DNA of 5,829 nucleotides from an uncultured Bacilli bacterium. Its GTDB lineage: Bacteria > Bacillota_I > Bacilli_A > RF39 > UBA660. Below the pieces are notes generated by a model, which saw nothing but the letters and a program-made list of their open reading frames with translations, did not search any database and was not told where the DNA came from. Location of the stretch: contig CANTWQ010000097.1 of the NCBI GenBank assembly GCA_947853365.1, positions 1 through 5,829 on the forward strand, written 5' to 3'. Position 1 is the stretch's first letter; every line of letters begins with the position of its first letter. A program made the translations under genes and the position numbers. Below are positions 1 to 4,958 of the stretch, one piece after another.

Positions 1-21
1 ATGATTATGACTAGCTTATTT

Positions 22-61
22 AGAAACAAAAAGGAGTCTGAACTTTCGTTCAGCACCCCCT
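22..61 (-). terminator. Rho-independent terminator after rseP
   Basis: On the minus strand a 6-bp stem CTGAAC/GTTCAG (48-53 with 38-43) closes a GAAA tetraloop. One bulged G follows (54), then seven more pairs including two G-U (55-61 with 31-37). A T-rich tail follows, five T then G then three T (32 down to 24). It lies about 27 nt past the rseP stop and ends the uppS-cdsA-rseP unit. In many Bacillota proS and polC follow rseP, so an end here is a local arrangement. The remaining 21 bases at the left edge hold nothing I can identify. Confidence 0.9.
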
Positions 62-87
62 AATGTTTATGAACCTTTAATGTTTCA

Positions 88-1131
88 CTAAAATAATCGC
101 AGTACATCGTTAAATGTGACATATACCATCAATGCTAATAACAAGAAGAAACCGATCGTATGGATCATATTTTCCGTTTCCGGTTTCACTGGACTTCCTT
201 TGATCTTTTCGATGATCAAGAACAAAATTCTTCCGCCATCAAAAGCTGGGAATGGAAGCAAATTAAGAAATCCGACATTGATACTAAGCAAAGCCACTAA
301 ATATAGCAAATTCTCGAATCCCGCTTTGGCCTGTTGATCGACAACATTATAAATACCAACGGGTCCGGATAACTGACGAATACTAATTTGACCCGTAAAC
401 AAACCGGAAACAGTAACCCACATTTGTTTAAAGATAGATCCCGTTTTTACAAAAGTATACTCTACCATCGAACCAAAATCATGACGAATATCCGCTTGTA
501 AACCAATACCTATTTTATAAGTTACAACCCCATCTTCCTCAACCACATCAGGTGTTAATTCCACTTCTTTTACGGAACCATCTTCTTTTTTGATTTCAAA
601 AGTCATCGGTTTCGACTGATCGGCAATGGTAACAAACAACGCAACATCATCTAGTGTCGAAATATGATTGCCATTGATTTCTTGCACGACATCACCCGCT
701 TCGATTCCTGCCAAATCTGCCGGAGAGTTTTCTTCGACGGAAGATAAAACCGGCGTCGTCGTTGGCGCTCCCCAAATCACTGCCGAAAAGAATAAAATAA
801 GTATTGCCAAAATAAAGTTATTACCAGCCCCAAAGAACATAATCAAAAATCTTTGCCAAACAGGCTTTCCTTGTAAAGTTCTCTCCTTTGGAATACGGCT
901 ATCTAATTCTCCGCCTTCGCCAGCCAAAGAACAAAAACCACCGATAGGAATTAAGCGCAGAGTATACTCCGTTTCGCCACCTTTTTTCTTATAATGAAGT
1001 AACTTAGGTCCCATACCGATTGCAAATTCATCGACATACACCCCAAATATTTTCGAAAAAATAAAGTGTCCAAATTCATGAACCAAAACAATAACCCCAA
1101 GTACTAAGATAAAGTATAAAAGTGATAACAT
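88..1131 (-). CDS. rseP: RseP/RasP-type site-2 zinc metalloprotease (M50B)
   Basis: Membrane-embedded protease of the site-2 family, which cuts transmembrane segments of already clipped substrates such as anti-sigma factors and leftover signal peptides (family knowledge; B. subtilis RasP, E. coli RseP). Seen in the 347-aa product: a first membrane helix carrying the zinc motif HEFGH at residues 18-22, the conserved PIGGF loop at 62-66, a second helix near 92-120, one PDZ domain at about 125-195 (NSPADLAGIEAGD), and the third zinc ligand motif NLLPFPAFDGG at 290-300, with Asp298, where many homologues read LDG. A last helix spans about 325-342. It is shorter than B. subtilis RasP (about 420 aa) and has one PDZ domain, as is usual in Gram-positives. 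The ATG follows AAGGAGG by 5 nt and sits 10 nt after cdsA, so it is the third gene of the uppS operon. dxr, often found just upstream, is absent. Confidence 0.95.
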   Translation of the reverse strand: MLSLLYFILVLGVIVLVHEFGHFIFSKIFGVYVDEFAIGMGPKLLHYKKKGGETEYTLRLIPIGGFCSLAGEGGELDSRIPKERTLQGKPVWQRFLIMFFGAGNNFILAILILFFSAVIWGAPTTTPVLSSVEENSPADLAGIEAGDVVQEINGNHISTLDDVALFVTIADQSKPMTFEIKKEDGSVKEVELTPDVVEEDGVVTYKIGIGLQADIRHDFGSMVEYTFVKTGSIFKQMWVTVSGLFTGQISIRQLSGPVGIYNVVDQQAKAGFENLLYLVALLSINVGFLNLLPFPAFDGGRILFLIIEKIKGSPVKPETENMIHTIGFFLLLALMVYVTFNDVLRLF

Positions 1132-1141
1132 AACATCCTCC

Positions 1142-1942
1142 TTAAATCATGGTAATCAATATACTATAGGCAAATAAAATAAAGATAAAACTATCAAGAA
1201 AATCCATCACTCCACCATATCCAGAAAACATATTAGAAAAATCTTTCTGATGATAATAACGTTTCATTGATGAAAAGACCAAATCTCCCAATTGTCCAAC
1301 GAGTGAAAGTGTAACCGTAACAATCAATATGGTCACATATGAAATGCTACCATCGATCACCGTCAAATAAAAGACCGTGCCTCCAAAGACCCCCATCAAA
1401 GTACCAACTACCAGTCCTTCAATCGTCTTCTTTGGTGAAATCACCGGGGCCAATAAGTGAGATCCTATCATACTACCACCAATATATGCAAAAATGTCTG
1501 TAAGAATAGCAACAACAAGTAAAAAAAGAATCGTCGCTACCGAGATAGATCGCAAATAGATCAAAAACTGAAAGGCAATGCCTAAAAGAAGAGATGTGCC
1601 AAATAAGAAAAAGGCATCATTTACTTGATATTTCCGATTGTCCTCTAAAATTAAAATAGGGAAAAAATAAAGGAAAATAAAGGCTACCAAAACACGATAA
1701 TCGACCGATAATAATAGATCTCCGGTACCATTGATCGCGGTTACAAAATAAAACAAAATCAAATAAGCAAGAAATTCAATGATCCTTGGATACCGTTTCT
1801 TATCTTGATCCAAATGGATCATTTCATACATCGAAACGACCGCCAAAGCACCAACAAAAAGTCGATAATACGTTCCACCAGCAATCAAAAAAGGCAAAAA
1901 AACAACGAAAAAAATGAGCAGTCGGACTAATTTCTTTTTCAT
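1142..1942 (-). CDS. cdsA: Phosphatidate cytidylyltransferase (CDP-diglyceride synthase)
   Basis: Integral membrane enzyme converting CTP and phosphatidic acid to CDP-diacylglycerol and pyrophosphate, the branch point to phosphatidylglycerol and cardiolipin. The 266-aa product is mostly hydrophobic helices, the usual size (B. subtilis CdsA is about 269 aa). Visible motifs are TDIFAYIGG (148-156), SPKKTIEG (169-176), GQLGDLVFSSMKR (216-228) and the C-terminal CDS signature at about 225-251. The signature keeps K227, R228, K233, D234, the GG pair 243-244, D247 and D250. It departs from the usual ...PGHGG..DR.D pattern: His is Tyr242, Arg is Phe248, and the Pro position is Ser240. The start ATG overlaps the uppS stop as ATGA, which implies translational coupling. 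Family assignment is firm; full activity is inferred despite the altered signature. Confidence 0.93.
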   Translation of the reverse strand: MKKKLVRLLIFFVVFLPFLIAGGTYYRLFVGALAVVSMYEMIHLDQDKKRYPRIIEFLAYLILFYFVTAINGTGDLLLSVDYRVLVAFIFLYFFPILILEDNRKYQVNDAFFLFGTSLLLGIAFQFLIYLRSISVATILFLLVVAILTDIFAYIGGSMIGSHLLAPVISPKKTIEGLVVGTLMGVFGGTVFYLTVIDGSISYVTILIVTVTLSLVGQLGDLVFSSMKRYYHQKDFSNMFSGYGGVMDFLDSFIFILFAYSILITMI

Positions 1943-2649
1943 GCTTTGACACCTCCAAACCGGCGATTTCGTTTTTGATATTCCAAAAGAGCAAGTGCAA
2001 ACTGTTCCTCATCAAAATCAGGAAAATATACCTTTGGAAAATAAAATTCCGCATATGCCACTTGATATAACATAAAATTACTAATACGAAGTTCTCCACT
2101 TGTACGAATGACAAAATCGACCGGCGGTAAATCTTGATACAAATGATGTTGAATCAACGTCTCATCAATCTTATCGATATCAATTTTTCCATCTAACACC
2201 AGCTTACTGATATTTTTAGTCATGTCCGCAATCTCGGCTTGGCCACCATAATTAAGACAGATGTTAAAAACAGGCCCATCGTTTCCTTTGGTTTCTTCCA
2301 TCATTCGATCCATCACAGAAAGCACTTTCTCCGGCAAAGGATTCCTTCGACCCGAAAACACCACCTTAACATGATCTTTTTTCACAAAATCAAATTCTTT
2401 TTGAAAATATTCGATAAATAAATTCATTAACGTGGATACTTCTTCTTCACTCCGTTTAAAGTTTTCAGTAGAAAAAGCAAATACCGATAAATACTTTAAC
2501 CCACGATCAAAGGCATAACGACATAATTTTTTTAACGTTTTGGCTCCTTCGCGATGACCAAACGTTCTAGGTTTGCCTCTTTCTAATGCCCATCTTCCAT
2601 TACCATCCATAATAATGGCAACATGATTTGGCAATGCTTGATTTTCCAT
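1939..2649 (-). CDS. uppS: Isoprenyl transferase, undecaprenyl diphosphate synthase type
   Basis: Cytosolic cis-prenyltransferase that adds isopentenyl diphosphate units to farnesyl diphosphate to make undecaprenyl diphosphate, precursor of the lipid carrier for peptidoglycan and wall polymers. The 236-aa product shows all family blocks: IIMDGNGRWA (12-21) with the Mg-binding/catalytic Asp15, SVFAFSTENFKR (55-66), CLNYGGQAEI (131-140), and DFVIRTSGELRISNF (178-192) followed by AYAEFYF (198-204), which carry the diphosphate-binding Arg residues and the second metal-site Glu201. It ends RNRRFGG, typical of the family. Slightly shorter than B. subtilis UppS (about 260 aa), mainly at the termini. 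A GAAGGTG ribosome-binding site lies just before the ATG. First gene of the operon, overlapping cdsA by 4 nt; its own promoter is at 2671-2699. In many Bacillota frr precedes uppS, but here it follows rpsP-khpA. Confidence 0.97.
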   Translation of the reverse strand: MENQALPNHVAIIMDGNGRWALERGKPRTFGHREGAKTLKKLCRYAFDRGLKYLSVFAFSTENFKRSEEEVSTLMNLFIEYFQKEFDFVKKDHVKVVFSGRRNPLPEKVLSVMDRMMEETKGNDGPVFNICLNYGGQAEIADMTKNISKLVLDGKIDIDKIDETLIQHHLYQDLPPVDFVIRTSGELRISNFMLYQVAYAEFYFPKVYFPDFDEEQFALALLEYQKRNRRFGGVKA

Positions 2650-2670
2650 ATTTCACCTTCTCTAGTCAAA

Positions 2671-2699
2671 ATTATAACACAGAAAAAGAAGAACACCAA
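2671..2699 (-). promoter_or_regulatory. Sigma-A promoter of uppS-cdsA-rseP, extended -10
   Basis: On the minus strand TTGGTG (2694-2699) and a perfect TATAAT (2671-2676) are separated by 17 nt. TGT directly precedes the -10 box, giving an extended -10 (TGn), which compensates for the weak -35 box (only TTG matches). The -10 ends 21 nt before the uppS ATG, so the leader is very short and leaves little room for RNA-based control. Confidence 0.8.
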
Positions 2700-2738
2700 G
2701 GATAAGAGAAAAATAAATTTTACCTTTCTTTTCGGATG

Positions 2739-2765
2739 AAAAAAAAGAATGCTTTTACGCATTCT
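2739..2765 (-). terminator. Rho-independent terminator of rpsP-khpA
   Basis: The minus strand shows the perfect 7-bp stem AGAATGC/GCATTCT (2759-2765 with 2746-2752) around a 6-nt loop GTAAAA, followed by an unbroken run of T down to 2739. The first stem arm includes two bases of the khpA TAG stop codon (2764-2766), so the terminator begins inside the gene. It separates rpsP-khpA from the uppS promoter about 40 nt further on. Confidence 0.92.
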
Positions 2766-3012
2766 AAAAACTATCGATATTGATTTTTACACGTTTGTTA
2801 TCTTTCAAATAACTACTCGCCTGTACCAGTGTTCGAACGGCATTCGCACACCGGCCATTCTTTCCAATGACACGGGCAATTTCACTTTCTGGAACTAACA
2901 CTTGAATTTCCATCGTCCGTTCGTCATCTGTCGGAAATTCTTTGACGGTAACACTATCCGGATCATGCACAAGCGATCGAAAAATTTCTTCTGTTAACGC
3001 TACCAAATCCAT
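2764..3012 (-). CDS. khpA: KH-domain RNA-binding protein KhpA (YlqC family)
   Basis: Small single-KH-domain RNA-binding protein. In streptococci and other Bacillota it pairs with KhpB (Jag/EloR) and affects cell elongation and RNA metabolism (family knowledge; khpB is not in this window). The 82-aa product is the usual size. A beta-alpha pattern precedes the KH signature VIGKNGR (48-54), with the GxxG loop G50-K-N-G53 contacting RNA, followed by the helix NAVRTLVQAS (57-66) and the strand VKINI. The ATG lies 2 nt after the rpsP stop, and the probable ribosome-binding site AAGGG is inside the end of rpsP, so the two are co-translated. rpsP-khpA adjacency is common in Bacillota. The usual followers rimM, trmD and rplS are missing; a terminator comes at once. 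Confidence 0.95.
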   Translation of the reverse strand: MDLVALTEEIFRSLVHDPDSVTVKEFPTDDERTMEIQVLVPESEIARVIGKNGRCANAVRTLVQASSYLKDNKRVKINIDSF

Positions 3013-3014
3013 AA

Positions 3015-3281
3015 TTATTTCCCTTGTTTTTCATCTGCAAATTTCTTCATGATTCCATTTTTACTAAGTAGGTTACGAACAGTATCGCTTGGTTGGGCAC
3101 CACGATGCAACCATTTTAAAGCAACTTCTTCATTGACGGTTACTTCATTGGCAATTGGATTGTAAGTACCAACCAATTCGATATATTCTCCATCTCTTTT
3201 TGCACGTGAATCACTTGCAACAATACGATAAGTTGGACGCTTTTTTGCACCCATTCTTGTTAATCTTAATTTAACTGCCAT
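3015..3281 (-). CDS. rpsP: 30S ribosomal protein bS16
   Basis: Component of the 30S subunit that binds 16S rRNA and helps fold its 5' domain. The 88-aa product matches bS16 over its whole length: the N-terminal [16 protein letters not shown], then [14 protein letters not shown] (18-31), the ELVGTYNP block (35-42), and the [16 protein letters not shown] segment (57-72) with the conserved R-G-A-Q-P-x-D-T-V. It is the usual length (about 80-95 aa). The ATG follows AAAGGAG by about 8 nt. A strong promoter lies just upstream (3309-3337). First gene of a two-gene unit with khpA. In many Bacillota ffh precedes it; here a CinA-domain gene does. Confidence 0.98.
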   Translation of the reverse strand: MAVKLRLTRMGAKKRPTYRIVASDSRAKRDGEYIELVGTYNPIANEVTVNEEVALKWLHRGAQPSDTVRNLLSKNGIMKKFADEKQGK

Positions 3282-3308
3282 GCTCTCACTCCTTTTCTAA
3301 CTGCTACT

Positions 3309-3337
3309 ATCATAACAAAGTTTCGATATTCTGTCAA
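3309..3337 (-). promoter_or_regulatory. Sigma-A promoter of rpsP-khpA
   Basis: The minus strand reads a perfect TTGACA (3332-3337), a 17-nt spacer and TATGAT (3309-3314, one mismatch to TATAAT). This is the best promoter in the window and fits a highly expressed ribosomal gene. The predicted start point is only about 20 nt before the rpsP ATG, so the leader holds just the ribosome-binding site. The -35 box is one arm of a perfect inverted repeat (3332-3353). Confidence 0.9.
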
Positions 3338-3353
3338 CATTTTTTTGTTGACA
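3332..3353. repeat. Perfect 8-bp inverted repeat over the rpsP -35 box
   Basis: TGTCAACA (3332-3339) and TGTTGACA (3346-3353) are perfect inverted copies around six T (plus strand). The proximal arm supplies the rpsP -35 hexamer, and the other arm contains a second TTGACA on the plus strand. Neither strand has a T-run after the stem, so it is not a standard terminator. It could be a two-fold operator site or a chance product of the -35 sequence. No divergent -10 box stands at the right distance on the plus strand. Confidence 0.6.
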
Positions 3354-3364
3354 CTTAAAATAGA

Positions 3365-3841
3365 TCATTGATCCTCTAAAAGTTCCTCTAACTTGTGCGC
3401 AATTGCCTGAATCACTTGATTCTTCTGTTCTTCCCGCGATACTGCTTGCATTTGCAATTCCATACCGTAATCTTTTTGATGCTCCCCTACATAAATATTG
3501 ATATATACAAGATCATCCCGTCCCTCTGGATTTTGTGGATCGCTTTTACATAACTTGCCCGTCACACCAATACCATAATCGGCTCCAGTAATATCTAAAA
3601 TAGTATGACTCATAGCAATTGCTGTTTCCATACTATATACCGAATAAGTATCAATCACATCTTTAGGAACACCCATTTTCACTTTATAATCATTCGAGTA
3701 AGTAACCGCACCGAAATGAAACACTTCACTAGATCCAGGAATATTGGTAAGTGCATTGGTAACACCCCCACCGGTGCAAGACTCCATCGTCGCAATTGTT
3801 TTATTGAGTGCAATCAATTTCTCTACTACTTTTTGCATCAT
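3365..3841 (-). CDS. Stand-alone CinA C-terminal domain protein (NMN deamidase, PncC family)
   Basis: Probable cytosolic amidohydrolase turning nicotinamide mononucleotide into nicotinic acid mononucleotide for NAD recycling (known for PncC; inferred here). I chose the ATG at 3841 (158 aa; ATGATG) because GGGAGGGAG lies 5 nt upstream. A TTG at 3856 is in frame but would sit inside that ribosome-binding site. Seen: MESCTGG (19-25) with the proposed nucleophile Ser21, PGSSEVFHFGAVTYSNDYK (35-53) with Tyr48 and Lys53 of the active site, GVTG (92-95), and a C-terminal helix with Arg136. After GVTG the usual AGPxGG segment is replaced by KLCKSDPQNPEGRDD, so this is a divergent branch of the family. 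The N-terminal molybdopterin-binding-like domain of full-length CinA is absent. The gene has no obvious terminator, so it may read into rpsP. Confidence 0.85.
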   Translation of the reverse strand: MMQKVVEKLIALNKTIATMESCTGGGVTNALTNIPGSSEVFHFGAVTYSNDYKVKMGVPKDVIDTYSVYSMETAIAMSHTILDITGADYGIGVTGKLCKSDPQNPEGRDDLVYINIYVGEHQKDYGMELQMQAVSREEQKNQVIQAIAHKLEELLEDQ

Positions 3842-3845
3842 GATT

Positions 3846-3854
3846 CTCCCTCCC
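3846..3854 (-). promoter_or_regulatory. Ribosome-binding site fixing the start of the CinA-domain gene
   Basis: The minus strand reads GGGAGGGAG, containing GGAGG, 4-7 nt before an ATGATG pair at 3841-3836. It overlaps the alternative in-frame TTG (3854-3856), so translation should start at the ATG. Either ATG of the pair could be used. Confidence 0.75.
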
Positions 3855-3912
3855 AACGAAAAAACATAAGATCAATCTATGGATCTAAAACATCAAATCA
3901 CTTTTCTCTTCT

Positions 3913-3918
3913 AGTATA
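3913..3918 (-). promoter_or_regulatory. Possible -10 box for the CinA-domain gene
   Basis: TATACT on the minus strand lies in the gap between the cotE terminator and the CinA-domain gene, about 70 nt before its ATG. No good -35 box stands 16-18 nt upstream (the sequence there is around ACGCAT), and there is no TGn extension. The gene needs a promoter in this gap if the cotE terminator works, but the exact site is uncertain. Confidence 0.25.
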
Positions 3919-3941
3919 CAACATTCTAGACCAAAATGCGT

Positions 3942-3969
3942 AAAAAAGAGAGCAATCAAAAACGCCCTC
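3942..3969 (-). terminator. Rho-independent terminator after cotE
   Basis: On the minus strand GAGGGC (3964-3969) pairs with GCTCTC (3948-3953), six pairs with one G-U, around a 10-nt loop, followed by six T (3942-3947). It starts about 20 nt past the cotE stop. The stem is shorter and the loop larger than in the other terminators of the window, so some read-through is plausible. Confidence 0.7.
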
Positions 3970-3990
3970 ATATCAAACAATCCATCATTA

Positions 3991-4533
3991 TTAAAGCGTA
4001 TCTTCTTTGAGATAATTTTCATCAACCTCAGAATCGATTTGGGCTTCCACTTGATCCATTTCATCATCGATCAAATCATCCCATGGATCTTCTTCCTCTT
4101 CAATCGGAATTTTCACTTTCGTATCTCCTACAATTTCAATTCCAAGTTCCTTTTCGATCGTATAGGTAATTCCATCATCAATGATTTCCGCTTTAATACA
4201 AGTTGGTTGCTTTAAGCTGCGAACAATCACTTCTTCCCCAGTAATATCTTCATCAATCTTTCGCTTTAACGATACAATTTCAGTATACGTATTCGTTTGT
4301 CTCACGACTTCTGTTTTCGTATCATCTTCACAAGAATACCAAATGTTCACATCATAACTACCATCGACACGCACTTTATCGCCTTGGATCGTTCCTTTAA
4401 AATTATGGTTAATCACCCAGCATCCTAAAACCGTCGTAGGTATCATTTCTGGATGCACTGTTTCCGTTTGTGTAAATACTTTCTTTCCTTTGCCAACCAC
4501 AGCTTTCGTTACAATTTCTTTAAAACTCGCCAT
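3991..4533 (-). CDS. cotE: CotE-family outer spore coat protein
   Basis: In B. subtilis CotE surrounds the forespore and is the morphogenetic protein on which the outer coat assembles. The 180-aa product matches it from memory along its length (B. subtilis CotE 181 aa): an EIVTKAVVGKGKK start (6-18), a WVINHNFKG block (39-47), YDVNIWYSCEDDTKTEVV (60-77), and LKQPTCIKAEI (107-117). The C-terminal tail from residue 145 is strongly acidic (18 Asp/Glu of 36) and ends DENYLKEDTL, like the acidic CotE tail. The ATG follows GAGGAGGT by 6 nt. The order miaB, ylbF/ymcA-family gene, cotE agrees with B. subtilis, but mutS-mutL do not follow. The gene lies between two terminators and so should have its own promoter, expected to be sporulation-controlled (sigma-E/K in B. 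subtilis). I do not see a clear consensus for either. Confidence 0.93.
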   Translation of the reverse strand: MASFKEIVTKAVVGKGKKVFTQTETVHPEMIPTTVLGCWVINHNFKGTIQGDKVRVDGSYDVNIWYSCEDDTKTEVVRQTNTYTEIVSLKRKIDEDITGEEVIVRSLKQPTCIKAEIIDDGITYTIEKELGIEIVGDTKVKIPIEEEEDPWDDLIDDEMDQVEAQIDSEVDENYLKEDTL

Positions 4534-4572
4534 ATACTTACCTCCTCTAATTTAATCTAAGCAATCATTTCA

Positions 4573-4593
4573 CTTTTGTTCCCAAAACAAAAG
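4573..4593. repeat. 8-bp inverted repeat upstream of cotE
   Basis: CTTTTGTT (4573-4580) and AACAAAAG (4586-4593) are perfect inverted copies separated by 5 nt. The repeat begins inside the T-tail of the preceding terminator and ends about 26 nt before the cotE ribosome-binding site, the only space where a cotE promoter could fit. As RNA it would be a weak, mainly A-U hairpin without a T-run, so it is more likely a DNA site or chance than a terminator. Confidence 0.45.
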
Positions 4594-4612
4594 AAAAAGA
4601 GCAAACGCTCTT
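4588..4612 (-). terminator. Rho-independent terminator after the ylbF-family gene
   Basis: On the minus strand the perfect stem AAGAGC/GCTCTT (4607-4612 with 4597-4602) closes a 4-nt loop GTTT and runs into a T-rich tail TTTTTCTTTTG. Its first arm contains two bases of the TAA stop codon at 4611-4613. It ends the miaB-ylbF unit and separates it from cotE. Confidence 0.85.
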
Positions 4613-4958
4613 AATTTGGAAAAAAGGAATTGATTCGGTTTGTAATTTCTTGAATCAAATCATCTAATTCTTGCTGTAAACGGACATATTCCGTATAGAG
4701 AGGGATCTGTTCTAAGGTCGTTAAAGCTTCCGTGATATTACCCTCCAAAGAAATCACATCTTGTTTTTGATAACCATGTTCCGTTAATACGATCTGTCGT
4801 TGCCATTGTTTGATATTTTGAATGAGCAACATCACTTCAGTATCTTTTTTCAGTTGGGCTTGTACCTTTTTAAAATCGTGATATAGCGAAGAAGCACGAA
4901 TATCATCCAATAATTGATCTAATTCAGACAGTAACTTCTTCTGTAACTCTTCTTCCAT
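4611..4958 (-). CDS. Short YlbF/YmcA-family protein, probably RicA-like
   Basis: Small, helical, probably cytosolic protein of the Com_YlbF family. In B. subtilis YmcA (RicA), YlbF (RicF) and YaaT (RicT) form a complex that works with RNase Y in mRNA processing and affects competence, biofilm and sporulation. Seen: 115 aa, almost all predicted helix, rich in Leu, Gln and Glu; a middle segment LIQNIKQWQRQIV (45-57); and the conserved C-terminal block IPLYTEYVRLQQELDDLIQ (85-103). Position between miaB and cotE argues for the YmcA equivalent. There is no cysteine at all, whereas the RicA and RicF proteins I recall are longer (about 143-149 aa) with C-terminal cysteines that hold iron-sulfur clusters. 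Size is closer to YheA, another member. The ATG is preceded by GGAG at 5 nt, inside miaB, and the genes overlap by 35 nt. No other Met occurs before residue 43. Confidence 0.82.
   Translation of the reverse strand: MEEELQKKLLSELDQLLDDIRASSLYHDFKKVQAQLKKDTEVMLLIQNIKQWQRQIVLTEHGYQKQDVISLEGNITEALTTLEQIPLYTEYVRLQQELDDLIQEITNRINSFFPN

Noticed and set aside
1..21. ATGATTATGACTAGC at the left edge resembling a lacZ-alpha vector start
   Set aside because: It does not match the vector sequence beyond a few bases, and the adjoining terminator and rseP show ordinary chromosomal context.
116..994. Plus-strand frames opposite rseP (116-337 and 668-994)
   Set aside because: Antisense shadows of a gene with clear HEXXH, PDZ and DGG motifs; no ribosome-binding site or promoter on the plus strand.
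1824..2114. 96-aa minus-strand frame across the uppS/cdsA junction
   Set aside because: It is a shadow of uppS and cdsA, whose conserved motifs fully explain both strands here; composition is not protein-like and no ribosome-binding site is seen.
3348..3376. Divergent plus-strand promoter from the second TTGACA near rpsP
   Set aside because: The sequence 17 nt further (ATCCTC) is not a -10 box, and no plus-strand gene follows.
3842..3856. Longer start (TTG) for the CinA-domain gene
   Set aside because: The TTG overlaps the GGGAGGGAG ribosome-binding site that serves the ATG pair just downstream.
3869..3886. AGATC/GATCT inverted repeat in the leader of the CinA-domain gene
   Set aside because: Only five pairs with an 8-nt spacer; expected by chance in AT-rich DNA.
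3605..3943. 112-aa plus-strand frame opposite the CinA-domain gene
   Set aside because: Antisense to conserved CinA motifs, His/Asn/Ser-rich low-quality composition, and runs through the intergenic gap.
3885..4067. Small minus-strand reading frame in the cotE-CinA gap, with an inner ATG giving a hydrophobic 28-aa peptide
   Set aside because: It overlaps the end of cotE in another frame, crosses the cotE terminator, and has no ribosome-binding site before any of its ATGs.
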